Assembly: GCA_044237765.1 (NCBI GenBank)
Contig: JBIIEQ010000014.1
Span: forward strand, 1 to 52,034
DNA length: 52,034 nt
From: UBA6136 sp044237765
Lineage (GTDB): Bacteria; Pseudomonadota; Gammaproteobacteria; Methylococcales; Methylococcaceae
Reading direction: 5' to 3'
A program made the translations under genes and the position numbers. The notes beneath the pieces were generated by a model that saw only the letters and a program-made list of their open reading frames with translations, ran no database searches and was not told where the DNA came from. Positions 42,106 through 50,914 of this stretch are shown one piece after another. Position 1 is the stretch's first letter, and each line of letters begins with the position of its first letter.

Positions 42106-43130
42106 AATCCCCACCGGAAATAATGATGATCGTGCCAACCTGGCAGATCAGGAGTACTGAATATGTGCGCAAGCTATGCTGGTCCCCGGATGGTCAAAGG
42201 CTGGCCGTGGGTTTGGCGGACGGCACCCTTCGTTTGGTGGAGACCACGACCGGGTCTGAATTGAAGGTTGTTCAGGCCCATAAAGGCGGCATTTTGAGCA
42301 TGGCCTGGTCTCCAGATGGCCATTACCTTGCCACGGGCGGAGAGGATGGGATCGCCTGCATTTGGCATATGCGCCGCGATGGACCCGCCGAAATACTGGA
42401 AGGTGGATCCTACTGGGTAGAGCATCTTGCCTGGTGCCCTCGCAGTCGCCGCCTAGCCACGGCGGCTGGAAGAAACCTTCGGATATGGAATCTGAATGGC
42501 GAACTTCAGCACCAATTTTCGAACCATGCCAGCACTATCACGGGTATGGGTTGGTTCAGAGACGCCCGCCGGCTTATGGCCGCGTCCTTTGGTGGCCTGA
42601 TTCTGTGGCGAACGGGGCTGGAGGGCCCCGAAGCAACATACCCCTGGAAAGGGTCCTTTCTGAACATGGCCCTCTCGCCAGACAACCGTGATTGCGCGGC
42701 TGGCACCCAGGAGTCCAGCATGCTGGTTTGGAATATCAAGTCCGGTGAAAAAGTGGGGATGACAGGCTATCAGGGTAAAATCAGCGGGTTGGCCTGGGAT
42801 TCTCGCTCCCGTTATTTGGCCAGTAGCGCAGGCACCGAAGCTATCGTCTGGGATTTTGCCGGGGTCGGTCCGACCGGAACCGAGCCGCACCGACTGAATC
42901 GCCACGTAGACCGTATCAACGACCTTTCATTCATGCCGCGGCAACCGATTCTTGCCACTGGCGGGGAGGATGGTCTGATCATCTGCTGGTCTCTGCCAGC
43001 AGGCAAAATCACCCACCTGTCGATACTGGATGAACCCGTCAGCGTTCTTCAGTGGAATCCGGTGACCCCGCTCTTGGCGGCAGGGACCACAGATGGAAGC
43101 ATTTCGTGTTTTTCCCTGGGAATGGCCTGA
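42093..43130 (+). CDS. WD40-repeat protein, last gene of the zinc operon
   Basis: A cytoplasmic beta-propeller of up to 345 residues with six to seven WD40 blades. Repeat cores visible in order include LCWSPDGQRLAVGLADGTLRL, MAWSPDGHYLATGGEDGIAC, LAWCPRSRRLATAAGRNLRI, MALSPDNRDCAAGTQESSML, LAWDSRSRYLASSAGTEAIV and LSFMPRQPILATGGEDGLII. No signal peptide or enzyme domain is present, so it is probably a scaffold. Two starts are possible: ATG 42093, overlapping the GTPase gene by 13 bases, or ATG 42123, 17 bases after it with GGA upstream. Its place directly after a COG0523 gene suggests that it binds that GTPase or a client; this is inference. Confidence 0.88.
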   Translation: MSPVKSPPEIMMIVPTWQIRSTEYVRKLCWSPDGQRLAVGLADGTLRLVETTTGSELKVVQAHKGGILSMAWSPDGHYLATGGEDGIACIWHMRRDGPAEILEGGSYWVEHLAWCPRSRRLATAAGRNLRIWNLNGELQHQFSNHASTITGMGWFRDARRLMAASFGGLILWRTGLEGPEATYPWKGSFLNMALSPDNRDCAAGTQESSMLVWNIKSGEKVGMTGYQGKISGLAWDSRSRYLASSAGTEAIVWDFAGVGPTGTEPHRLNRHVDRINDLSFMPRQPILATGGEDGLIICWSLPAGKITHLSILDEPVSVLQWNPVTPLLAAGTTDGSISCFSLGMA

Positions 43131-43406
43131 GAGCCGCCCCACCCACTGCTCCGTGCTCTCATCCTGGCGGTTCAGAACGATTCCTTGCAACTTGCCATTT
43201 CGATCGTCACATCAAAATCCATCGCGGTTGCCACATGACCGTTGGTTATAGCGGAAGCGTGCCATCACAAGCGAATCAGCCCGGACTCATCGTATCTTCC
43301 AATCATTATTTTTTCTGACTTCGCCTTGTCTGCTTTACTGGAAGTTAGCTCAGAATCAAGCCAGCGGTTATCATCACCCTACGCTGAACCTTGACTCATT
43401 AAGCCC

Positions 43407-44687
43407 ATGAAAATCCTCATTGTCGGCGGCGGTGGCCGCGAACATGCTCTTGCCTGGAAAACGGCTCAATCACCCCTCGCGGATAAAGTCTACGTCGCAC
43501 CGGGGAATGCCGGTACGGCTCTGGAGCCGAATCTCGAAAACGTGAGGATCGCCGCAGCGGATGTTCAGGGACTGCTGGCTTTCGCGTTGCGAGAAGGCAT
43601 TGACCTGACCATCGTCGGCCCGGAAGCGCCGTTGGTGCTGGGGATTGTCGATGCATTCAAGGCGGCCGGACTCAAATGCTATGGCCCGACTCAAGCCGCC
43701 GCACAGCTGGAGGGTTCCAAGGCGTTCTGCAAGGATTTCCTGGCACGTCATCACATACCAACGGCGGCCTACCAGACCTTCACCGACATCGAGTCCGCCA
43801 TCGCCTACATCGACCAACAGGGGGCGCCCATCGTCGTAAAGGCAGATGGCCTCGCCGCCGGCAAGGGCGTCGTGGTCGCACAAACCAAGGAGGACGCTTT
43901 CAGCGCCGTGCGTGACATGCTAGGTGGCAACGCCTTTGGCGCTGCCGGCCATCGGGTGGTCATCGAGGAGTTTTTGCAAGGCGAGGAAGCCAGCTTCATT
44001 GTCATGACCGACGGCCAACATGCGCTGGCCATGGCCAGCTCCCAGGATCACAAGGCTCGCGATGACGGCGATACGGGCCCAAACACCGGCGGCATGGGCG
44101 CCTACTCTCCGGCGCCTGTGGTCACGCCAGCTGTTCATGCCCGCGCCATGGAAGAAGTCATCCTGCCCACCCTGCGCGGGATGGCGGAGGACGGCATCCC
44201 TTACACTGGCTTCATCTACGCCGGCCTGATGGTCGCGCCGGACGAATCCATCAAGGTGCTGGAATTCAATTGCCGCTTCGGTGATCCGGAGACACAGCCG
44301 ATCATGATGCGACTCAAAAGCGACCTGCCGGCCTTGTGCCTGAAGGCGGTGGACGGCAGGCTCGACGAATGCCAAACGGAATGGGACCCTCGACCCGCGC
44401 TGGGCGTCGTGATGGCGGCCGGCGGTTACCCGGAAGATTATGCCAAGGGTGATGTGATTGAAGGCCTGCCCAAGGATGAATCGGCGGACGTCAAGGTGTT
44501 CCATGCCGGTACCGCCCTGAACCACGGTGCAGCCGTCACCTCAGGAGGTCGAGTCCTTTGCGTCAGCGCACTGGGGACTACGGTAGTGGAGGCACAGAAG
44601 AAAGCCTACGACCAGGTTAAACGCATTCACTGGCCCGGCGTGTTCTACCGGAAAGACATCGGCCATCGGGCCATCACCCGGAGCTGA
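43407..44687 (+). CDS. purD: Phosphoribosylamine-glycine ligase
   Basis: An ATP-grasp enzyme that joins glycine to phosphoribosylamine in purine synthesis. The 426-residue protein starts with MKILIVGGGGREHALAWK and shows VGPEAPLVLGIVDAF, APIVVKADGLAAGKGVVVA, EEFLQGEEASFIVMTDG, DGDTGPNTGGMGAYSP and EFNCRFGDPETQP. The length is normal. purH, its usual upstream neighbour, is absent. The 276 bases before it, after the WD40 gene, hold no gene, and I saw no clear promoter or riboswitch there. Confidence 0.97.
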   Translation: MKILIVGGGGREHALAWKTAQSPLADKVYVAPGNAGTALEPNLENVRIAAADVQGLLAFALREGIDLTIVGPEAPLVLGIVDAFKAAGLKCYGPTQAAAQLEGSKAFCKDFLARHHIPTAAYQTFTDIESAIAYIDQQGAPIVVKADGLAAGKGVVVAQTKEDAFSAVRDMLGGNAFGAAGHRVVIEEFLQGEEASFIVMTDGQHALAMASSQDHKARDDGDTGPNTGGMGAYSPAPVVTPAVHARAMEEVILPTLRGMAEDGIPYTGFIYAGLMVAPDESIKVLEFNCRFGDPETQPIMMRLKSDLPALCLKAVDGRLDECQTEWDPRPALGVVMAAGGYPEDYAKGDVIEGLPKDESADVKVFHAGTALNHGAAVTSGGRVLCVSALGTTVVEAQKKAYDQVKRIHWPGVFYRKDIGHRAITRS

Positions 44688-44771
44688 GCCCTGATTCTTT
44701 TTCCTTGGTCGCTACCCGATATTTGATTTATTGGCGCCAGCGTCACCCTGCTGATCCTTCAACTCGTTGAC

Positions 44772-45776
44772 ATGACTTCTGAAAACCTAGCCACCGAAAC
44801 TTCCCTCTCCGACGCTCAAGTACAACTGGCGCGCCTGCGCGAGCATGTCTCCAGCCAGGTCCTCGGCCAGGAACGCCTGGTTGAGCGCATGCTCGTTGCC
44901 CTACTGGCCGATGGCCATATTCTGGTCGAGGGCGCACCGGGTCTCGCCAAGACCCGCGCCATCAATGTGCTCAGCCGCGGTATCGAGGGCGACTTTCACC
45001 GCATCCAGTTCACCCCCGATTTGTTGCCGGCGGATCTGACCGGTACCGAAATCTATCGGCCTCAGGACGGATCCTTTCATTTTCAGACGGGTCCGTTGTT
45101 TCACAATTTGGTACTCGCCGATGAAATCAACCGCTCGCCAGCCAAGGTCCAGTCGGCTCTGCTGGAGGCCATGGCCGAAAGACAGATCACCGTTGGCCGC
45201 GTGACCTACCCATTACCCGAACTGTTCATGGTGATGGCGACGCAGAATCCGATCGAGCAGGAAGGCACCTACCCTTTGCCCGAAGCTCAGCTGGACCGGT
45301 TCATGCTGTTCATCCGCATCGGCTACCCGGATGCCAGCCATGAACGCGCCATCCTGAGACTCGTGCGCGAGGAAGCCAGAAACGGCAAGGTTGTCTCCGA
45401 AAAGACCTTCACCCCGATCGCGCAAAACATCCTGTTCGCCGCGCGCAAGGAAATACTGGATCTTTATCTGGCAGAACCGCTCGAGGAATATCTGCTGCAA
45501 CTGGTGCTCGCCACGCGCAACCCGGGTGCTTACGACCCGGACCTGGGTCGATGGCTGCAGTATGGCGCCAGCCCACGCGCCACCATCGCGCTGGATCGCT
45601 GCGCCCGTGCCCGTGCCTGGCTGAATGGCCGCGACTTCGTGATCCCAGAAGACATCCAGTCGTTGGCGCCCGATGTCCTGCGTCACCGCCTGATTCTCAG
45701 TTATGAAGCCGAGGCCGATGGCGTCGATACCGATCGTGTCATTCACGAACTGCTGCGCCGAGTCGCGGTTCCCTGA
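44772..45776 (+). CDS. MoxR-family AAA+ ATPase
   Basis: A 334-residue AAA+ ATPase of the MoxR class, chaperone-like factors for assembly of metalloenzymes or envelope complexes. Walker A is GAPGLAKT (54-61), then FTPDLLPADLTGTEIYRP, Walker B LVLADEINRSPAKVQSALLEAM, sensor 1 VMATQNPIEQEGTYPLPEAQLDRF and sensor 2 GASPRATIALDRCARARAWL. The usual partners (DUF58 and von Willebrand A proteins) are not adjacent; pyrE follows after 27 bases. Its client is unknown. Confidence 0.92.
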   Translation: MTSENLATETSLSDAQVQLARLREHVSSQVLGQERLVERMLVALLADGHILVEGAPGLAKTRAINVLSRGIEGDFHRIQFTPDLLPADLTGTEIYRPQDGSFHFQTGPLFHNLVLADEINRSPAKVQSALLEAMAERQITVGRVTYPLPELFMVMATQNPIEQEGTYPLPEAQLDRFMLFIRIGYPDASHERAILRLVREEARNGKVVSEKTFTPIAQNILFAARKEILDLYLAEPLEEYLLQLVLATRNPGAYDPDLGRWLQYGASPRATIALDRCARARAWLNGRDFVIPEDIQSLAPDVLRHRLILSYEAEADGVDTDRVIHELLRRVAVP

Positions 45777-45803
45777 TAAACCAAATCGCCAGAGCCGTTC
45801 ACA

Positions 45804-46448
45804 GTGCAGAACTATCAACAAGAGTTCATCCGCTACGCCATCGAGTGCAACGTGTTGCGCTTTGGTGATTTCACGCTTAAATCGGGCCGTCGCAGCCCTT
45901 ACTTCTTCAACACCGGCCTGTTCGATACCGGTGCCAAGTTGGACCGGTTAGGACAGTTCTACGCCGCTGCCATGCTGGCCAAAAAAATCCAGGCTGATGT
46001 TCTATATGGTCCGGCTTACAAGGGCATTCCCCTGGCCTGCACCACCGCCATCGCCCTGTCACGCAAAACCGGCCAGGAAATCCCCTTCGCTTTCAACCGC
46101 AAGGAAGCCAAGGATCATGGCGAGGGGGGCACCATTGTCGGTTCACCGCTTGAGGGTGATGTGCTGATCCTGGACGATGTCATTACCGCAGGGACCTCGG
46201 TGCGGGAATCCGTCGAAATCATCCGGGCCGCTGGCGCGCGTCCCTGTGGAGTCCTGATTGCCCTCGACCGTCAGGAAAAAGGCCAGGGCCATCGATCGGC
46301 TGTCGAGGAAGTCGCTGCCCTGTTTCAGACACCCGTTCACAGCATCATCGGTCTGGACGACATCATCGATTACCTGAAGACCCGCGGGAGGCAAGCCGAG
46401 CTGGAAGCCATCCGCCGGTATCAATCTGCCGATGGGAAAACCCCTTGA
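45804..46448 (+). CDS. pyrE: Orotate phosphoribosyltransferase
   Basis: Joins orotate to PRPP in pyrimidine synthesis. The 214-residue protein begins at GTG 45804 with QNYQQEFIRYAIECNVLRFGDFTLKSGR, the normal family start. It carries GPAYKGIPLA and the PRPP-binding motif LILDDVITAGTSVRE. The length equals E. coli PyrE (213). The stop overlaps the TTG start of the DUF4124 gene. Confidence 0.97.
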   Translation: MQNYQQEFIRYAIECNVLRFGDFTLKSGRRSPYFFNTGLFDTGAKLDRLGQFYAAAMLAKKIQADVLYGPAYKGIPLACTTAIALSRKTGQEIPFAFNRKEAKDHGEGGTIVGSPLEGDVLILDDVITAGTSVRESVEIIRAAGARPCGVLIALDRQEKGQGHRSAVEEVAALFQTPVHSIIGLDDIIDYLKTRGRQAELEAIRRYQSADGKTP

Positions 46449-47464
46449 GACCAGCCAGCAGCCTCCTTGCCTTCCTATTGATAACGGGTAACTTGACCAA
46501 GATGGCCCAGGCAGAGACCTTTCGTTGGGTCGATGAAAAGGGCGCTGTGCACTATTCTGATCAGGTTCCCCCGGAACAGGCAAAAACCCGGCGCTCCAAA
46601 TTGAATGCGCAGGGTTTTGAAGTGGAGACCGTGGAAGCGCCCAAAACCCGGGATCAAGTCGAGCGGGAGCAATTATTGAAGCAACTGCGCAGTCAACAGG
46701 AGAAAGTGCTCAACGAGCAACGAGATCAGGATTTGGCCCTGATGCGCACTTATCGCAGCACCGATGAAATCTTGGGGGCCCTAAAGGTCAAGCTGGACAG
46801 CCTGGAAAGCAACATCCGCATAACTCAGGCCAGCATTGACCGTGACACCCAAACCCTCGCCAACCACGAAAAACGGGCTAGCGCATTCGCCAGCAAAGGC
46901 CAGACAGTTCCGCAAGCGACTTATGACTCCATCGCCTCACTCAAAAGGCGCATGACAGCTTACAGAAATCATATTGCGCGTGTCGAGAATGAAAAACTGG
47001 CCACCACCGATCAATTCGGACGGGACATAAGACGATTCCAAGCTATCAAGGTGATGCAGGAACGCCATGAAAATCCAGATGCCGACTGGACCCGCGGGGT
47101 GGCCAAGGCCATGCTCGACGGACATGGCGATGTAATCAGCGTCGTCGCGTGTACGGAAAATAAGCAGTGTGATCAATATTGGACATTGGCCGGGAATTAT
47201 CTGCGGCAAAGCGTTGGTTCTCCGCTGTCCGTTGAGACCCGAAAAATCCTGCAGACACCCTATCCCAGGAACGATACGGACTTCGGCATCACCATCACCC
47301 GATTGTCGGGCAAATCCAACTACCTCATCTTCATGGATGTCATCTGCCGCCCGACCAGCGTCGGCGAACAGCTGTGCAAAAGCACCCGGGTCAGGGAGAT
47401 TCACCAAGGGTTCAGACAAGCACTCCTCGGCACTCATCCCGACAGCTCTCCTTCGCAAAACTGA
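46445..47464 (+). CDS. DUF4124-domain periplasmic protein
   Basis: A 339-residue exported protein. The TTG start at 46445 overlaps the pyrE stop and gives a signal peptide (about 1-23, cut after AQA); the next ATG (46502) would lose it. A DUF4124 domain follows at once (TFRWVDEKGAVHYSDQVPPEQA), a short beta unit common in gammaproteobacterial envelope proteins. Residues about 65-215 are a long coiled coil rich in Arg, Glu, Gln and Lys. The C-terminal third has four Cys (VVACTENKQCDQYW, VICRPTSVGEQLCK), suitable for two disulfides. The function is unknown. Confidence 0.8.
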   Translation: MRPASSLLAFLLITGNLTKMAQAETFRWVDEKGAVHYSDQVPPEQAKTRRSKLNAQGFEVETVEAPKTRDQVEREQLLKQLRSQQEKVLNEQRDQDLALMRTYRSTDEILGALKVKLDSLESNIRITQASIDRDTQTLANHEKRASAFASKGQTVPQATYDSIASLKRRMTAYRNHIARVENEKLATTDQFGRDIRRFQAIKVMQERHENPDADWTRGVAKAMLDGHGDVISVVACTENKQCDQYWTLAGNYLRQSVGSPLSVETRKILQTPYPRNDTDFGITITRLSGKSNYLIFMDVICRPTSVGEQLCKSTRVREIHQGFRQALLGTHPDSSPSQN

Positions 47465-47493
47465 TCCGCGCCCCGATGGAGCGGAGCATAACG

Positions 47494-48429
47494 TCACACC
47501 CAGGCAGAAACCGCCCCAATCCTTGAGGGCATGAGCAGGGTACCGATTCCCCGATCCGTCAGGAGCTCCAGCAACACGGCATGCTCGATACGTCCATCGA
47601 TGATGTGGACGCTCTTGACGCCGCCCTTGAGGGCGTCGGTGGCACAACCGACTTTCGGAATCATGCCGCCGCTGATCGTTCCATCCGCAATCAGATCGTC
47701 GACTTCGGCCAGTGAAAGCCCCGTCAGCAGCGCCCCATTCTTGTCCAGAATGCCGGCAGTATTGGTCAACAACATTAGCTTTTCCGCTTGCAGGACCTCG
47801 GCCATTTTGCCGGCGACCAGATCGGCATTGATGTTGTAGGAAAAGCCGTCATCGCCGACACCGATGGGGGCAATGACCGGGATGAAATCACTTTGCACCA
47901 GCGTATTGACGATGCTCGGATCGATGCTCCGCACCCGCCCGACATGCCCCAGGTCGATGATTTCCGGCTCGTCGGTTTCCGCCGAACGCTGGGTCACGGA
48001 GATTTTCTCTGCTCGCACCAGGTCGCCGTCCTTCCCCGTCAGGCCGACTGCCGCCCCGCCATGCTGGTTGATGAGATTGACGATCTCCTTGTTGACCAGT
48101 CCACCGAGCACCATCTCCACCACGTCCATGGTCTCGGCATCCGTGACCCGCATGCCCTGGACGAAATGGCTGGTTTTACCGAGTCGCTGCAGTAAATTAC
48201 CGATCTGCGGCCCACCGCCATGCACCACCACGGGATTGATGCCGACCAGCTTCAGTAGCACGATATCACGTGCAAAGCTGTGCTTGAGGTGATCTTCCGT
48301 CATGGCATTCCCGCCATACTTCACGACCAGCGTCTTGCCCTTAAAACGCTTGATGTAAGGCAGTGCCTCGATCAGGACATGGGCAATACGGGAGGCAGAT
48401 TCGTTTTCCAAGGCGTCTTGTTTATGCAC
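47494..48429 (-). CDS. argB: Acetylglutamate kinase
   Basis: Phosphorylates N-acetylglutamate in arginine synthesis; ArgE of the same pathway is encoded near 29-30 kb. The protein shows LVVKYGGNAM, VVHGGGPQIG, VNKEIVNLINQHGG, PVIAPIGVGDDGFSYNINADLVAG, LMLLTNTAGILDKNG and GGMIPKVG. The start chosen is GTG 48429, giving 311 residues, near the usual 300. An alternative GTG at 48489 overlaps the dut stop (GTGA) and would add 20 unconserved residues. In Pseudomonas, algC lies between dut and argB; it is missing here. Confidence 0.95.
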   Translation of the reverse strand: MHKQDALENESASRIAHVLIEALPYIKRFKGKTLVVKYGGNAMTEDHLKHSFARDIVLLKLVGINPVVVHGGGPQIGNLLQRLGKTSHFVQGMRVTDAETMDVVEMVLGGLVNKEIVNLINQHGGAAVGLTGKDGDLVRAEKISVTQRSAETDEPEIIDLGHVGRVRSIDPSIVNTLVQSDFIPVIAPIGVGDDGFSYNINADLVAGKMAEVLQAEKLMLLTNTAGILDKNGALLTGLSLAEVDDLIADGTISGGMIPKVGCATDALKGGVKSVHIIDGRIEHAVLLELLTDRGIGTLLMPSRIGAVSAWV

Positions 48430-48485
48430 GGATGAGCGGCTCGTCTGGCTGATTGAAAAAATACTGTGGGGACTGGGTCGCGGAC

Positions 48486-48941
48486 TCACTGATGGCCGGT
48501 ATGACCGAACCCGCCGTGGGCGCGTTGGCTCTCGGTGAAAGCCTCTACCCTTTCGAATTGGACCTGGACCACCGGCACAAACACCATTTGCGCGATGCGG
48601 TCACCGATCCCTATTTCGAAAGGCTCTCGCCCCCGATTCCAGCAGGACACAAACACTTGCCCCTGATAATCCGAATCGATCAGGCCGACCAGATTGCCGA
48701 GCACAATGCCATGCTTGTGCCCCAGACCCGAGCGCGGCAACAGGACCGCCGCCAGGCTTCCGTCATCGATATGAATCGCCAGCCCGGTGGGGATCAAGTG
48801 CGTTTCACCCGGCTGAAGGGTGAACGGCTGATCCAGACAGGCGCGAAGATCCAACCCGGCCGAGCCAGGGGTCGCATACTCCGGCAAAGGAATGTCCTTA
48901 CCCAATCGGTTATCAAGAATTTTCAGCTGGATGTTGTGCAT
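48486..48941 (-). CDS. dut: Deoxyuridine triphosphatase (dUTPase)
   Basis: Hydrolyses dUTP to dUMP, keeping uracil out of DNA and feeding dTMP synthesis. ATG 48941 gives 151 residues, the E. coli length, starting MHNIQLKILDNRLG. Motifs are YATPGSAGLDLRAC (1), LPRSGLGHKHG (2), GLIDSDYQGQ (3), GDRIAQMVF (4) and the C-terminal RAHGGFGHTG (5, slightly altered from RGxGGFGSTG). It overlaps the end of coaBC by 29 bases. Confidence 0.97.
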   Translation of the reverse strand: MHNIQLKILDNRLGKDIPLPEYATPGSAGLDLRACLDQPFTLQPGETHLIPTGLAIHIDDGSLAAVLLPRSGLGHKHGIVLGNLVGLIDSDYQGQVFVSCWNRGREPFEIGIGDRIAQMVFVPVVQVQFERVEAFTESQRAHGGFGHTGHQ

Positions 48942-50127
48942 GGTAACGGTCTGCAAGAAGGTTCAAAAGTTGATGGGCCAGTGTGGATTTTGGCGCGGTC
49001 GGCAAGCGAGTTTCGCCCCCGGGCCAGCAAACGAAAAGCGCGTTATCGTCAACCTCAAAGCCCACGCCTGCGCCCACCTGATTGGCCGCCACCATATCGA
49101 GCGATTTGGCGACCAGTTTGCTTCGAGCATAGCCTTCGAGATTTTGGGTTTCGGCCGCAAATCCCACGGTAAACGGCCGTGACTGGGACAGCGCAGAGAC
49201 GGCGGTGAGAATGTCCCGGGTTTTCACCAGGCTCAGCGCCAGAGAACCGGCATCCTTCTTGAGCTTGTGGGGCATGGCCTCCGGAGCATAATCAGCCACC
49301 GCCGCCGCCCCAATATAGATGTCGGCTTGCCCGGCCCTTGCCAACACGGCCTCATACATATTCGCCGCCGTTTCCACCGCCACCACCTCGACGCCGGTTG
49401 GCGGTACCAGTGAGGTCGACCCGCTGACCAGCGTCACCTTCGCGCCCAAGGCCAGCGCGGCTTGCGCCAAGGCGTAACCCATCTTGCCGGAGCTGCGATT
49501 GGTGAGATAACGCACTGGATCGATCGGCTCGCGGGTCGGTCCGGCACTGATCAGCACCCGCAGCCCAGCCAATGCGCCTGCCCCCGACTGACCAACCAGC
49601 GCCTCCACGATGGCGGCCGGCTCCAGCAGGCGACCGGGCCCGGTCTCACCGCAGGCCTGAACGCCCTCGGAAGGCCCCAACAGACTGACGCCCCGCGATT
49701 TCAGTACGGCGATGTTTTCCTGTGTCGCCGTATGCTGCCACATGGCCCGATTCATCGCCGGTGCCAGCAGCAATGGCGCCGTGGCCGCCAAACAGACCGT
49801 CGTCAGCAGATCATCCGCCAACCCGAGACGCAGCCGGGCGATGACATCCGCCGACGCCGGCGCGATCAAAATCCGATCGGCCCAACGCGCCAGATGAATG
49901 TGTCCCATCGCCGATTCCGCATCGCTATCGAGCAGTTCCAGATGCACGGGATGCCCTGAAAGGGCCTGAAAGGTCAGCGGTGTGACAAAGGCTGTGGCTG
50001 CCCGCGTCATGACGACACGCACCTCGGCCCCGGCGCTCCTGAGCAGCCGAACCAACTCCGCCGCCTTGTAGGCTGCGATGCCGCCGGTCACGCCGAGGAG
50101 AATCTTCTGGCCAGTGAGTGCGCTCAA
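48913..50127 (-). CDS. coaBC: Bifunctional phosphopantothenoylcysteine decarboxylase / phosphopantothenate-cysteine ligase
   Basis: Carries out two steps of coenzyme A synthesis. The TTG start at 50127 gives 404 residues (E. coli Dfp has 406); the frame is open further upstream but that part faces radC and looks non-coding. The N-terminal flavoprotein domain has ILLGVTGGIAAYKAAELVR, PASADVIARLRLGLADDLL and APAMNRAMW. The C-terminal ligase domain begins near VLISAGPTREPIDPVRYLTN, followed by SSGKMGYALA and AAVADYAP. It diverges from radC and overlaps dut. Confidence 0.95.
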   Translation of the reverse strand: MSALTGQKILLGVTGGIAAYKAAELVRLLRSAGAEVRVVMTRAATAFVTPLTFQALSGHPVHLELLDSDAESAMGHIHLARWADRILIAPASADVIARLRLGLADDLLTTVCLAATAPLLLAPAMNRAMWQHTATQENIAVLKSRGVSLLGPSEGVQACGETGPGRLLEPAAIVEALVGQSGAGALAGLRVLISAGPTREPIDPVRYLTNRSSGKMGYALAQAALALGAKVTLVSGSTSLVPPTGVEVVAVETAANMYEAVLARAGQADIYIGAAAVADYAPEAMPHKLKKDAGSLALSLVKTRDILTAVSALSQSRPFTVGFAAETQNLEGYARSKLVAKSLDMVAANQVGAGVGFEVDDNALFVCWPGGETRLPTAPKSTLAHQLLNLLADRYHAQHPAENS

Positions 50128-50236
50128 TCCGTTAGCCTGTGTCCGTTGATAAAGCGGGAGATTATGGCAAGTTTGCCTCACAGCTTCTATGCTTGGCCCG
50201 TTGGACGGACAAAATATGGATAGGGGGAAACCAATC

Positions 50237-50914
50237 ATGCCGATTACCGACTGGCCCGATGATGAACGACCCCGGGAGAAACTGATGGCGCGTGGTGCCG
50301 CTGCGCTCTCGGATGCGGAGTTGCTGGCGATCTTTCTCCGTACCGGCCTCCCCGGCAAGACCGCGGTGGATCTGGCGCGCGATCTTTTGCAGGATTTCGG
50401 TTCCCTGCGCGCCCTACTGGAAAGTGACTTCGACCAATTCCGCCAAAGTCGTGGGCTCGGGATGGCGAAATATGTTCAGCTACAGGCGGTGATGGAAATG
50501 GCCCGGCGTCATCTCAAGGAAACGCTGCAGCGCAGCAATGCCCTGACCAGCCCGGAATTGACCCGCCAATACCTCGCTGCCCAGATGCGCGCCCACCCCC
50601 ATGAGGTATTCGCCTGCCTGTTGCTGGACAATCAGCACCGGGTGATCGAGTTTCGCGAACTGTTCCGCGGCACCATCGACGGCGCTAGCGTGTATCCCCG
50701 CGAAGTGGTCAAAACTGCGCTGGCCTACAATGCGGCGGCCGTCATCTTCGCCCACAATCATCCCTCCGGCATTGCCGAACCCAGCGAGGCTGACCGCCTC
50801 ATCACTCAACGGCTCAAGCAGGCGCTGAATCTGGTGGATATCCGGGTGCTGGATCACTTTATCGTCGGCGATGGTGATCATGCATACTCCTTCGCCGAAA
50901 ACGGACTACTGTGA
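50237..50914 (+). CDS. radC: RadC-family JAB-domain protein
   Basis: A 225-residue RadC family (YicR) protein, historically tied to DNA repair but of uncertain function. A helix-hairpin-helix N-terminal part (RPREKLMARGAAALSDAELLAIFLRTG) precedes a JAB/MPN metalloprotease-like domain with the metal motif HNHPSG (173-178) and Asp186. ATG 50237 follows AGGGGGA at good spacing; an in-frame ATG at 50216 is less likely. It diverges from coaBC, an arrangement common in gammaproteobacteria, and overlaps the next gene by one base (TGATG). Confidence 0.92.
   Translation: MPITDWPDDERPREKLMARGAAALSDAELLAIFLRTGLPGKTAVDLARDLLQDFGSLRALLESDFDQFRQSRGLGMAKYVQLQAVMEMARRHLKETLQRSNALTSPELTRQYLAAQMRAHPHEVFACLLLDNQHRVIEFRELFRGTIDGASVYPREVVKTALAYNAAAVIFAHNHPSGIAEPSEADRLITQRLKQALNLVDIRVLDHFIVGDGDHAYSFAENGLL

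Noticed and set aside
43131..43406. Terminator or second Zur box between the WD40 gene and purD
   Set aside because: GAGCCGCC/GGCGGTTC can pair weakly but has a 27-base loop and no T run; no sequence resembling the 31069 box was found.
44772..45776. MoxR ATPase as part of the zinc operon
   Set aside because: purD and two gaps lie between them, and there is no Zur-like box; it more likely belongs with pyrE.
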